In this document: in pieces, positions 21,712 to 32,102 of the stretch | How the letters are laid out: the number at the start of each line of letters is the position of its first letter | How positions within the stretch are numbered: the stretch's first letter is position 1 | DNA from: Plazaster borealis | Taxonomy: Eukaryota > Echinodermata > Asteroidea > Forcipulatida > Labidiasteridae | Length of the DNA stretch: 64,000 nt | Assembly: GCA_021014325.1 (NCBI GenBank) | Contig: CM037457.1 | Span: 11,908,538 to 11,972,537, forward strand | Direction: 5' to 3' | Translations under genes and position numbers: made by a program | The notes under the pieces: model-generated | Database searches by the model: none | What the model was told of the DNA's origin: nothing | What the model saw: the letters and a program-made list of their open reading frames with translations, nothing else

Positions 21712-21935
21712 ACCTTGTAAGGGTTTTTACATAGTAATAAGCAATCTGCTGCTAACTATGCCAGAAACACCTGGGCCAAATTTCATGGCACTGATTACCA
21801 AATAATTATGCGCTTATGCGCACTGTAACGTGTGTATTTCTATGGGACGCAGCTGGGCGTAAGCGCAGAATTCCGCGGTAAGCAGAGCCATGAAATTGGG
21901 CCCAGGTCAAACCCCTTGGTTGATCTCCAAAAGGA
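21712..21935 (-). mobile_element. SINE-L fragment interrupted by MITE-5
   Basis: CCTTGTAAGGGTTTTTACA and CTATGCCAGAAACACC (+ strand) match the minus-strand SINE-L body at 58.13 kb. The SINE appears to resume after the MITE with CAAACCCC. Confidence 0.5.
21773..21903. mobile_element. MITE-5 (GGGCCCAATTTCATGGCTC family)
   Basis: It starts GGGCCAAATTTCATGGC and ends GCAGAGCCATGAAATTGGGC, then CC. The inner arms carry ATTATGCGCTTATGCGC and GCGCAGAATTCCGCGGTAAG. It aligns with 42396-42516 and, with more changes, 39914-40033. Confidence 0.8.
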
Positions 21936-22099
21936 CAGATTTTCAAGAACGTACGAGTGTGTGGATAGTGCATTACAGGGCCCTAATAGAATCAGAAGAT
22001 CATGGACCCACTGTTTAGTTTTCTATGGCAGTAAAACAAATTACCAACAAGAAGAAATCAGCTGATCAGTTGAAAAGTTGGATGCCTGCATGTAATATC

Positions 22100-22200
22100 T
22101 CTCATGAGTTATGGTGGTTCTGAAAAGAATCGGTGGTGTAACAACTCGAGGTTTCGATCAGTATGCCCTGATCGTCTTCAGGAGAGAAAAAACCTGAGAG
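22100..22200. repeat. Dispersed repeat shared with 4600-4710
   Basis: GGTGGTGTAACAACTCGAGG, TTTCGATCAG and CTGATCGTCTTCAGGAGA correspond to blocks at 4655-4705. It is probably a transposon remnant. Confidence 0.5.
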
Positions 22201-23167
22201 TGCAACCAAAAACATTAGTTTCTAGATCGTTTTCCGACCATGCAAAGTTTCAAATCCTAGTAGAAGCTGATACTTTAAACATTTCCCTGTGCAACCTACA
22301 GCAAGAACGATGGCCTTACAAACTTGATTAGACAGACATGAGGCCTCTTCACATCTTAAGCTACAATCCGTGCCGAAAGCTACACGGTCCCATTTCGTGT
22401 TGACTTCATTAAAATTTCACATGGTTTAAATTCGCTCGGCTTTCACACTGCCCAATGTGAAATCAACGTTTTTTTACTACACCTGTATCTCTCTACATGG
22501 GTCAACAACCCATCAGCCCACCTCCTAAGCAGGGTTGGTTGTTTCAACACAGTCGAGCACTATACAGGGGTAAAAAATGTTGAGTGCCAAAAAGGTCCAA
22601 GTCAAACTTTACACGGGTCGAACTCGTACCCAACCTTGAGATTTTCCTTAGCGAGAAAAGGCCTTTAGAGAATACAGTTTTACATTAATGGGAATACCCT
22701 CCTCAAATCCATGGTTACACTATAAAAAATGTCTTCATTAATATCAGATGTTTCCTGGACCAAAAAACAAAAACAAAACCCGCTACCTCCTTTGAGGCCA
22801 AATCTATGCAGTTTATGAGACAGTTTTTGTCAATCAACAATGCTGAACAAAAACATGAATGACGTCCTAATGATACAAACAATTCCACAGCTAATGCAAG
22901 TCGGTACAAGAGGAACAAGATTACAACATAACTACAACAAGGAAGCATGATTTATGACAGCGATGCCAATCTGCAATCCGCCGAAAGATTTGAAAGATCT
23001 TGTGTAAATGAAACCGCCTCGCGTCTGTTTATTTTTAGCTTCTTACACAAACAAACGAGCAGTGTTCAAAAGACGATTCCATCAGGGGGCGCGTAATGGG
23101 CTGGAAACTAGGTTAAAGATATGCTGAGGTAGAGCACTGGTGATGCTAATAAAACAAAGAGAGATTT
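22201..23167. other. No gene recognised
   Basis: No exon, RNA gene or shared repeat. The minus frame 22715-22948 shows no recognisable domain. Confidence 0.4.
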
Positions 23168-24055
23168 ACTCTCTTTGAATCAAAATAAAGTACAGCAAAA
23201 CTAAATTTACTGGTATGGCATCGGACAGTTTTAGGTTTATTTTCTGTTTCCGACGTTCTGCGATTTCTTTTTAGACTGGATAACAATCTGTTGATATATT
23301 CTGTAAACAAAGTGTTTTTGGTCTGGTGTCAGTTGGTGATTTGTGATGGCAAGGTTTGTGGTTGACAAAATGGAAAATCATTGCTCTTACATTTTGACAA
23401 AACTGCTGCTTCTGGTGAATGAAGTTTGAATCATGATAGCGTACAGTGTTGATTACATTGGCAAGATTGACTCTACATGTAAACTTACACTCTTTGAATC
23501 AAGATAAGGTAATAATAATAATAATAATAGTGGCTTCTTATATAGCGCTCAAATCCATCACTCAGTGACGCTCCAACATTCAGTATTTTTCCTGCAAGGT
23601 ATGTGGAGCTTTGTTTTGAAATATGAGATCTTTTTTCCTTTACATAGTACCATGTAATAGTTTTTACAAAGTGCTGTGACGCAATATAGAGCCAATCAAA
23701 CCAGGAACACCAGGGCAAACCCCATCTCTTTGCCATAAGTGCACTGGGTTCTTTTATGTGCATTCCACAACACACAGGACATACAGCTTTACGTCCCATC
23801 CAATAGCACAGCAATAATGGTCAAGTGTCTTGCTTAAGGACACAAGTGCTACGACCTGGACTCGAACCCACACTTTGCTGATCAGAAACACCAGAGCTTG
23901 AGTCCGGTGCTCTTATCAGCTCGGCCACGACACGCCATAAATACCAGCAATATGGTTACTCTCTTTGAATCAAGGCAAGTCAATGGCAATATGGGAAAAC
24001 TACTGGTTCTGATTTGTTTTACACATTTTCAATCAATATAAGGTAACGTAGTCTG
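23168..24055 (-). repeat. CTTGATTCA family (array 3), inverted and interrupted
   Basis: Cores appear as TACTCTCTTTGAATCAA at 23168, CACTCTTTGAATCAAGATAA at 23489 and TTACTCTCTTTGAATCAAGG at 23955, with a weaker AATCAATATAAGGTAA near 24032. The orientation is opposite to arrays 1 and 2. A SINE-L copy (23511-23937) sits directly after the second core. Confidence 0.7.
23511..23937 (-). mobile_element. SINE-L, full-length
   Basis: The (AAT)n tail at 23511-23529 leads into a minus-strand body (TATAGCGCTCAAA, CAATCAAACCAGGAACACC, TGTCTTGCTTAAGGACACAA). The B box reads CTCGAACCCACACT on the + strand. The head ends with AGCTCGGCCACGACACGCC at 23937. The minus frame 23485-23814 is translated repeat. 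Confidence 0.88.
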
Positions 24056-24354
24056 CTCTCTTAAAGCAAGTTATTTACTACCTAAACCAATTTCTGAAAA
24101 AATGTATTTACTTTTTGTCAGGAAATAAAAAATTATAGTGCATCCTGATCTTTTAAAGGAGGATTGAAGGAATGGTAAATACCCCACTTTAAAAATTTAA
24201 TTCAAAATTTTATTCACTTATCTTAAAAGGGACAGCAGTTCGGACAAAACCTTACAAATTTTACACTGTAAGGCAATTTTGACACCATGCAGATGCTGCT
24301 TTTAATTGATGTTAATTTAGCATCAAGAACAACGAATATTAATTGTATTTTTCC
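24056..24354. other. No gene recognised
   Basis: AT-rich, no exon or named repeat. The short frames that overlap it lie mostly in the SINE to the right. Confidence 0.35.
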
Positions 24355-24660
24355 CACATACACCAACGTGTGTAGCACTGTATACTCAGTACTTTCCCCG
24401 AGTCCTGTGAAACATGTAAAAAAAATCGTTGCGGTACCCGCTGCTAAAAATATAGGATTCAAACTGCATCTAGCTATCCAACAAACTCGGTGGTCTAGTG
24501 GTACGACATCTGCTCCGGAATGTCAAAGGTCATGGGTTCGAATCCCACCCCAAGTAATATGCCTGTGGATTTCTTTCACAGGACTTTATGAAGGCAGTGC
24601 ATAACACACATCTGTGTAGGGTAAATCACAAACCTTATTATGCCATGTTGCTTCTTTAAA
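24355..24660 (+). mobile_element. SINE-C with an inverted body fragment upstream
   Basis: The head AACTCGGTGGTCTAGTGGTA (A box) and GGGTTCGAATCCCACCCC (B box) are followed by a body with TTTCTTTCACAGGACTTT and ACACATCTGTGTAGGGTAAA. Just upstream, 24355-24415 is an inverted fragment of the same body (GTGTGTAGCACTGTATACTC). The link GCTGCTAAAAATATAGGATT is shared with the 28 kb copy. Confidence 0.75.
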
Positions 24661-25556
24661 AGGGCATTAACTCTTTCTAAAGATAACTTGGTCTATTAGG
24701 CCTGACAAACAACGAGGGGAAATACTGCTGATGTCAATTTAGAAAACCGGAAGAACAGTTTGATGAGAAGTGATCAGTGGATAATGCTGATGTGTTGTAT
24801 CTATGGTGGACACATAAAGTGCTGTCACAAGTAGTTAACATTTTAAACAAATCATCTGCTTAAGGGACAACTTTTAAGGGAAAACTTAAAAAGTTGATTA
24901 ACAGAAATGTATGGCTGAAGGAATTAATTTGCAAGTTAGATTTGAATGGTGTCTGGTAAAATGCCTTTTTCAGTCGCGAGTGAATTCTCAATTTTAACTC
25001 CTCGGACTACAAGTTGCTATGGTTTGGGGCACTACCTTTTTCTTAGTTATACAAGAGATGACACACTGCTAAAAATGGTATTCTTGAAATTTTCAGAACA
25101 CAGTCAACCCCCATACTGTTTGATCATTAAATACCATCCACGCTTTGAATGATAGATTATAAACTATATGCCAGCCTGCAATAAAATATTATATTGTGAA
25201 TGCATACACAGTGCACACAAATATGCGCACAGCCACCACAAATGTATATGCATAGCACAAATGTACAGGCTAAGCACAAATCTGATGGGAACCCATCACA
25301 AACAGTACATATGGCCTGGTATTTTTTGGCCGGTAACCTGTGCCTGCTAAGTAGGCCAACAACTTCATACACAATGACATAGGCTATAGCGTGCTGTTGC
25401 ATAATTAATAACATGATAAAGTTTCCACATATCTGATGCAGAAAATTTCATTTCATTATGGAACATTCCAGGAAATTACTCTCCAATGTCCAGTGATATT
25501 TACAAGCAATTGGCGACCTCAATATTTTGTTTATCCAACCATAGGGGAGTGAGATC
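24661..25556. other. No gene recognised
   Basis: 24930-25060 loosely resembles sequence beside element T (CTCGGACTACA, TGGTTTGGGGCA; compare 2190-2225 and 36630-36675). Otherwise nothing was recognised. Confidence 0.35.
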
Positions 25557-25645
25557 ATTCAGTTCAGTTCAGTTTATTATTGTTAAGGAACAGTGCACAA
25601 TGGTTTGTATGGGAATGTACACTAAATTCGTTCAGAGAAAAATAA
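25557..25645 (-). mobile_element. Retroelement 3' tail with (GAACT)n-like end
   Basis: Minus strand: AACAATAATAAACTGAACTG followed by AACTGAA. An AATAAA directly before a five-base tail is the same arrangement as the LINE end at 6244-6320. The upstream part is non-coding and not assigned. Confidence 0.5.
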
Positions 25646-26005
25646 ATATATGAAACAAAACAAAATTCCTTTCGGCAAAAATCGGGCCATGCAACTTTAA
25701 TGCTTCCTTTCTACCGTCTTAAATGCCCACTCCACCCTCCTCCTGCCCTCCCTCCTTCTCAAACATCTAGGACTGAACATCTTCCTAGAAATCATCAGCC
25801 ATGATAATACGCTAAAAATTTAGACGAGCCTGATACCCGATTCAGCTCACCTGTTTCCCCTTAGGGAGTGCCCGGGGCACTTTACGATTCTGATCCTTTT
25901 GTAAATCCGTGTGGAAAATTATACTCCTAGAACCTCCTGAAGAAATTTTCAGTTGTGCTAGAGAAACAGATGCGAGCACACACACTCACACACGTGTGTA
26001 AACAC
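25646..26005. other. No gene recognised
   Basis: No gene or repeat family was recognised. A pyrimidine-rich patch (CCCACTCCACCCTCCTCCTG) is at about 25729-25760. Confidence 0.35.
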
Positions 26006-26450
26006 CGGCAATCGTGGACCCTCCTTTGTTCAACTCTTTATGATAGCAACCGTGGACTACAATTGTTTTCCTTTGTGATAGCAACCGTGGACCTATTGTG
26101 CCTTTTGTTATAGGTCCACAGTTTGAATGTGGATACCCACCTACGGATGTGTGGGGCTCTGCTTTTGTTTTTCTACTATTCCTTTTTCTAAAGAATTCCT
26201 ATGTGGGGTCCAAGTTGAACAAAGACAAACTTTGTGGGGTCCACTGTTCAATTGTGTAAAAGACCCCACAAGGCCCGTCCGTAAGCCCACACACAACTGT
26301 GTGGTGATCTCAAATCATGGACCCTCCTTTTTTCAACTCTTTGTCCTGACAAACATGGACCCAATTGTTTTCCTTTGTGATAGCAATCGTGGACCTTTTG
26401 TTATTAGTCCTCGCTTTGAATGTCAACATTGTGGACACACACACACACAT
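26006..26450 (+). repeat. Imperfect direct repeat with GTGGACC motifs
   Basis: ATCGTGGACCCTCCTTTGTT, CAACTCTTT, ACAATTGTTTTCCTTTGTGA, TAGCAACCGTGGACC and TTTGAATGT at about 26006-26135 recur in order at about 26316-26440. The distance between copies is about 310 bp. The frame 26127-26540 lies across it and looks like chance. Confidence 0.65.
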
Positions 26451-26714
26451 ATGTTTGTGAATCCCGTAAATCAAGGACTTCTCTTTGTTCTCCCATTGTT
26501 TGGATTTTTGTTTTGGCGACGTCCCCATAAGCCATTTTGAGATATGGCTGACACATTACTATAACACTGTTTGGTTTGGGTAAATTTGTCTGTATACACC
26601 CAAATCCTACAGTGCACTCCTATAGTGTCCACCATATCTCAAAAGGCTAATTGGTTTTGTACATGAAAGCGAAGCGAGAACGTTCTCACTGTCAAACAGC
26701 CTTTCTTGTGTTTG

Positions 26715-26910
26715 AAGCCTTTCTCAGATTCAAATTTTTGGGTGAGAAAGAGGTAGTTTTCACCCAAAATTTTGAATCTGCGAAAGGCTACATTACTTAA
26801 AAATGTGTCGTTTCTAACAACGTTTTATACTACCAACAGCTCTTCAGTGCTCTTAACCAAGTAAGTTTTTATGGTCTTTTTGGAGTAACTACCAATACCC
26901 TCCCTTTAAG
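26715..26910 (-). mobile_element. MITE-1 relative, truncated
   Basis: It shares with MITE-1 (minus orientation) the blocks GTCGTTTCTAACAACG, TTTTATACTACCAACAGCTC and ACCAAGTAAGTTTTTATGG, and ends CCCTTTAAG. Its left part has a palindrome: AGCCTTTCTCAGATTCAAA against TTTTGAATCTGCGAAAGGCT. A similar copy is at 44985-45153. Confidence 0.65.
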
Positions 26911-27899
26911 ATAAAGTACAAGATTGGTAGTACAAAAATTTCAAAAATATGTTTTTTAATAGGTAATCAAAACTTGCTGGTTATTAAATTCACACCAATA
27001 CCAATCCTTCAGAGAAATAGTTTAGTCTGAAATACTGTCAAAGTCGAGAAAATGTCATTTGAGAACGCTCAAATCACCACTGCTTATTTTGATTGCGGCA
27101 ATCAAAACAACTTTCAACACCTTTAATTTCAAACCATTTTCACAGGTTATTTGGATGGTGTGTTTACTAATGATGTACAAACCTGTAACAAAGCTTTTCC
27201 TACTCAGCTGCTCAGCATTTCTGTCAATCTTTCAAGCCCTATTACTGTGTTATTTTAAATTGTCTAAAAAATAAATAGGTATCGGGCTAAGTGCTGTACA
27301 CACAAAGCATCTTTAAACAAGTTTTTTAAAACAAGCTTGTAAAACTGAATTTTGAACAAGTTGATTTGCCATTTATCCGTGATTGACTACGAGCCCCCCC
27401 CCCACCCCAACCCCCGTCCTAAAAATGTTTTTTATAAGTCAATAAAAGAAACACATAAAAAATGACAATGCCATATTCCTTATGTGTCCCATTTACAACA
27501 GCGCAAGTGACAGTGAGTGAACTTAAGACATATTTTTGTTGAATGTGTGGGTGAAGAATAGCTGGCAGGCAGTTTTAGGCTAAAATGTCAACTGGAGAAA
27601 GAAAACCCCCAAGACAAAACACATTATACATCTATGCCTCTGCAAGCTTGTACACTCCCCAGACTAAAGATAACAACTATTTTTTGAGTAAGTCCAAAGA
27701 AATACATATCAAAATTCATAAATGTTTTGCTCTTTGTGATCGAAGTTTATTATACAAGAGTAGGTTGATGGCTAAAATCGATGCAAAATAAATCTTTATT
27801 GGGGAGAAGAGAAGAAGAAGAAAACCTGGGTTGAGATACTGTAGAGTCTTGTCACTTTGAACAGAGTGATTTGTCTTGACTGTTTCACCTATTTCACAA
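26911..27899. other. No gene recognised
   Basis: No exon or RNA gene. Poly-C runs at about 27396-27415. Small frames at 27059-27274 and 27585-27791 have no recognisable features. Confidence 0.4.
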
Positions 27900-28262
27900 A
27901 CTAGTGATTTGTCAGTGGATTTTTTTCACAGAACTCGGAAAAGTACTGAGTATTCAGTGCTTAATACACATTGGTGTAAGGGTAACAACCAAACTAAATT
28001 CTTTATCCCCGATAACATCTCTTAAATCCTTGCGATACCAGCTGCCAGATACCAGCTGCTAAACATAGGATTCGAACTGCCTCTAGCCACCGGGCTAGCT
28101 CGGTGGTCTAGTGGTAAGACATCTGCTCTAGCAATGCAAAGGTTTTGGGTTTGAATCCCACCCGAGTGATTTTACAGTGGGTTTTTTTTTCACAGAACTC
28201 GGGAAAGTACTGAGTATACAGTGCTTAATACACATCTGTGTAAGGGTAAAAACAAATATAAA
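27900..28262 (+). mobile_element. SINE-C pair: headless body then full copy
   Basis: 27903-27990 is a body fragment (TTTTTCACAGAACTCGG, AGTACTGAGTATTCAGTGC). A linker ends AGGATTCGAACTGCCTCTAG. The full head follows at 28089: CTAGCTCGGTGGTCTAGTGG and GGGTTTGAATCCCACCCGAG. Its body again has TCACAGAACTCGGGAAAG and ACACATCTGTGTAAGGGTAA. The two bodies are direct repeats. Confidence 0.8.
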
Positions 28263-28784
28263 ACAACCAGTCTCCTTGTGCATTCCAGAGCATTTCATGG
28301 CAGGCACGATACCTACACTGGTCATATGAGAAGTTTACATTTTGCATCGCAACTACCAACTAGAACGGTAAAAAAAATAACAACTATAAAAGTTCTTTGG
28401 ATAGGCCTATGCCTCCTTTCTTCATATCAAAAGTTGATAAAAATCGTGCAATGCAATCGCTATCAAAAGTATGATTTAATTTTGTTCTTCTTCCATGGGG
28501 CTTAGTACAAATTGTGCCCGCAGGAAGTCCACAGGACGGCCGGGCTCTGAGGTTCTTTTGTCAACATGTCATGGTATGTCACAGGTAACATGGTCTACAA
28601 ATCAATGCTTTTTCATTTAAAAAAAGTACAGTATCTTCATAATGTTACAGCTTGGGGGGATCGCTAACAAGAATTAAATTACTGGGGGGGGGGGTTACTC
28701 TTTTAAAATAAAAAAGTGACCTCCAAGTAAAGACCTTTCTTTTTCAACATCGCAGCTGCAATCAGTTTGTTAACCCGGGAAAAA
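28263..28784. other. No gene recognised
   Basis: No gene. A run of about 10 G is at 28684-28693. Confidence 0.4.
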
Positions 28785-29160
28785 GTTCCTAGAGCTGCTT
28801 AAGCAGAAAACATTAGTTAAGCGAAAAATGAGCAGGATACCACTGGGTAAACACACATACACATAACATGGTATTTTGGCAGGTTACCTTATTCAGGTAA
28901 GCATATCTGTGTTGTGCTTAGCTACTTAGCCCCGGTGTTCCTGGTTTGATTGGCTGCACTTGCGCCACAGCACCTTGAAAACCATTAAATGGTGCTATGC
29001 AAAGGAATAGGTCTCATACTTCAACACGTAACTCCACTTACCTTGTAGGAAAAATACTGAGCACTTTGAGACACCCATCGGGAGTATAAAGCGCTATAAA
29101 AGAACTGCGTACTACTACTACTTTTTGTTCTTAAGCAGCTCTATGAAATAAAGTCCAGTG
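28785..29160. mobile_element. MITE-4 copy split by a SINE-L fragment
   Basis: The left part (28785-28930) has TAGAGCTGCTTAAGCAGAA, GCAGGATACCACTGG and TTGTGCTTAGCTACTT. The right part (29123-29160) resumes with TTTTTGTTCTTAAGCAGC and TCTATGAAAT. Together they give one element, as in the uninterrupted copy at 40072. Confidence 0.75.
28931..29122 (+). mobile_element. SINE-L, 5'-truncated, inside MITE-4
   Basis: It starts at CCCCGGTGTTCCTGGTTTG, without a tRNA head, and matches 5432-5620 nearly base for base. It ends AAGAACTGCGTACTACTACT. The tail is (ACT)n rather than (ATT)n. Candidate target duplication: CTACT on both sides. Confidence 0.85.
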
Positions 29161-29614
29161 GTTAGCAACAGTACAGGCCACCTAAAAAAGTACAACAGTT
29201 TATCATTTAAAGAAATTTAGTACTATCAAATTACCCATATCAATATAAAATCAATTGTACTACCAAAAACAGAAAGTACGCATTCTTTATAACAAAAACC
29301 TACTGTACCCCTTAGTATGGGGGAAACGAAGCATAGCACAGTAGGTGCATGTCTGTGCACGCTGCACAATGGAAAGTATGAGTGGATATTCACGTCAGTC
29401 GTCCGACTGACTGCAAAAAACTGAGGCTCTGAAGTTGTTTGTGAATAAACCGTCTGCCGTAAGCCAGCTTAGAAACAATTTGGCAGATATACACATCATC
29501 CGACGTGAAGTGGTTAAACATCGGTGATTTTTACAGGCAACTTAGATGCAACTGACTGCACAGCATGCAAAAGGAACACTTGGGTAGCACAAAAGAAATT
29601 TGTCTAACAGTGTC
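29161..29614. other. No gene recognised
   Basis: No exon, RNA gene or shared repeat was recognised. Confidence 0.4.
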
Positions 29615-29814
29615 TTAATGGGGCTGTGTCGTCATGATGGAAGCAAGCCTGTGGCTGGACAAGGAATTAGGAACTCTAACGCAGTTACTGCACGCGCACT
29701 CTCCATAGAAATTATATGGAGGGAGGGCTTGTGCGTACAGTAAATGGGTAGTAGTTTGATATTCCATGTACAGCCACAGGCCTGCTTTGATCATGACGAC
29801 ACAAGCCCCTTTAA
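29615..29814. mobile_element. MITE-7, TTAA-flanked, 43-bp inverted termini
   Basis: The left end TTAATGGGGCTGTGTCGTC to GCCTGTGGCTG is mirrored by CAGCCACAGGCCTGC to CATGACGACACAAGCCCC and TTAA. TTAA lies on both sides, consistent with a TTAA target duplication. An inner hairpin pairs CTCCATA with TATGGAG. Only one copy in the window. Confidence 0.8.
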
Positions 29815-30296
29815 CATCTCCAAGAAAATTACATTACAACTTCTATAGGCAATGTGTTGCTTCTTTTAAATTACATTGAACTGGTTGCCTGTAAATTGCC
29901 TCATGTGACAAGGCCCTTATAGTTCACACACGTTTTTTAAATTTTTATAAATTGTCCACGTCGCTCTTTAGAGATGTATGAAACATAATAACTAAACTCT
30001 GATTGAAAAATGTCAAATTCTCAAAACAGTTCTCGTAATTTAATTTCCTTTTCGGTGGAAACGGTTTATAAATTGGTCCGACAGAAAGGCTTGGAGTAAC
30101 AGAGAGCGCTTGGAACGAATCTGACTTGGATGTCAACGAATACTCCTGGAGGGAGCTGAATCCCCAAATGAGGCTAAGCTTACATATTGCTACGGTTACT
30201 GACTGACTATCAATGGGGTCACCTAGGAGATAGACAACAATGACCTCGAGTAACCTGGTTACTATACCACTGGAAGGACAGAACAAGTGTCTGTTT
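29815..30296. other. No gene called
   Basis: The minus frame 29945-30286 (113 codons) has no motif I recognise and no convincing splice context. I leave it uncalled. Confidence 0.35.
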
Positions 30297-30655
30297 TCAA
30301 GGCATCGTACCCCTTCGGTAATTGGAGCCTACTGTTTGTATCAAACCTATATATTTGTAGATATATACCATAAAACTAACCTGTGAAAATTTAATTTCAA
30401 AAGGTGATAGCGTTTTTGAGATATTGCCGAAAATCTGGAGCGGTTATGTCCACGCAGGAAGAGTAATCTGCATTGGAATACACAATCTGAGAGTAACGCT
30501 TACAAGTGATATATTTTTCCATAACCGCAGTACTTCGAAGTGAAAAGTTTCTCAAATTGCATTATACTATCCAAAGCTGCTGTACTTCTTACCAAGTAAG
30601 TTTTTATTGCCATTAATTTTCAGAGTCATTACCAAACGTGTACGATGCCTTTAAA
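30297..30655 (+). mobile_element. MITE-2 copy
   Basis: It starts CAAGGCATCGTACCCCTTC and ends CCAAACGTGTACGATGCCTT then TAAA, so the ends form inverted repeats like MITE-1's. The interior differs from MITE-1: GGTGATAGCGTTTTTGAGAT, ATCTGGAGCGGTTATGTCC and TCCAAAGCTGCTGTACTTC, all shared with 38734-39127. Confidence 0.8.
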
Positions 30656-31094
30656 TACCGCAGTAAACTGCAGGGGGATTTGTTTGTCTTCAAAATCTAT
30701 TCATATGCAGACACTTAGATTTTGTGTCTGCGGAAAACATGGGTCTTGTCCGGTGGGAAGCTTCCAGATACCTTCTATTCACTTTCAAACATTGAATGCC
30801 ACTTTGTAGGGAAAGCCAGGACAATATTTTATAAACGGGTGGGGCACATATCTTTCTAATAAAATTGATTTATTAGTAATTTTGATAATTTGATAGCACA
30901 GAATGATTGATGAGTGACTTCATTTTTTGGAGTAGGGATTGCTTTTGTAGCTTTGGCAATCAAGGTGGACTGTGACATTGTAAAAGAATGGTCCATCATT
31001 ATAGACAGTTCCTACTTGATGTTACACAGTGTGAAGTCGGCCAGCTTTAGTGGCAAGGACAGATAATTTTTTGAATGCACAACTATTGTGCTAT
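30656..31094. other. No gene recognised
   Basis: No gene or shared repeat was recognised. Confidence 0.4.
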
Positions 31095-31262
31095 TTGTGA
31101 AAATACCGCACGTGGCATGCGGGTGTTTGATCAAATCCCTTGATGCCATGATTGGTCAGTGAACCATTTGGCTGCATATACAAATTAGAACACTTATGGC
31201 AGTCCAAAGCCAAAACCCAAGTTGCCTGTAAAAATGGCGCTAAATCGGGGACTATATCGTAA
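31095..31262. repeat. Dispersed repeat shared with 56245-56420
   Basis: AAATACCGCACGTGGCATGC, GTTTGATCAAA, GATTGGTCAGTGAACCA, TTGGCTG, CAAAGCCAAAACCCAAGTTG and TAAATCGGG occur in the same order in both. No termini defined. Confidence 0.6.
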
Positions 31263-31489
31263 ATACCAGTGCTTTCCCAGTGTGTTTATTCATCATAATA
31301 TCAATATTGTAATATTTCTGCGATTTAATTTACAAAACGGAACACAACAACATACTGATTCTCAAGAAACTGAGAAATATATTGAACAGAAAAGTGGGTA
31401 AATATGCTGGCGTATGAAAAGGAAGTACTAAAGAATCTATAAAAAACAGCCCCCGTATTTCACAGAGGCCACAGCCTCTGTTTCCCTGG

Positions 31490-31681
31490 GCCCAATTTCA
31501 TAAAGCTGTTAAGCAGAAAATACTGCTTGACAAATTTGTTTGCTAAGCAAAAATTGAGTGGGGCACCAGTCACAACAATGTAAACTTAATGTAGTTTTGG
31601 CTGGTAACCTGTTTTTGTTAAGCAATACTTTTCTGTGCTTAGCAAGTTTTTGTGCTTACAGGCTTTATGAAATTGGGCACT
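31490..31681. mobile_element. MITE-4 copy
   Basis: It starts GGGCCCAATTTCATAAAGC and ends GGCTTTATGAAATTGGGCA. The interior has the CACCAGTCACAA and TTTTGGCTGGTAACCTG blocks. The intact left terminus is a perfect family match. Confidence 0.8.
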
Positions 31682-32102
31682 GGTCTTGTCCTTTGCACCA
31701 CTTCAAAAGTGTCTCATAGACTTTAACAATATGAAAACGGAAATAGCCTTGTCCTCTTAAAGATGAAATTCCAGGCCCCCGAATCACTGAGGGGAAACAG
31801 GTGGGAGAAAAACAAAAACAAAATTGAAAGGGACATTACGTGAATCTCATGTTTATAGTGGCAGCTGAAGCTCCTGCGACAGAATCTAAACAAGAATGCT
31901 GGGGATGAGTTGCTCTGTGCATAATTCTCTCTCTACCAATGCAATAATACGGTCAGTGACGATGTGGGGTTAGCAGGATAAAAAGTACATGTTTGAAACG
32001 GGTCATGCATGCTGTGTCTCTACCAACAGGCTGGTTGTCTGTGCACAGTGTCTGGAGTGTGAACACATAAAGGGATGAATCGTTGTTACAGGGGATTCTG
32101 CC

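Noticed and set aside
26127..26540. 137-codon plus frame with hydrophobic stretches
   Set aside because: It crosses the local direct repeat and has no recognised domain; likely chance.
29945..30286. 113-codon minus frame
   Set aside because: No motif, no splice context and no similarity within the window.
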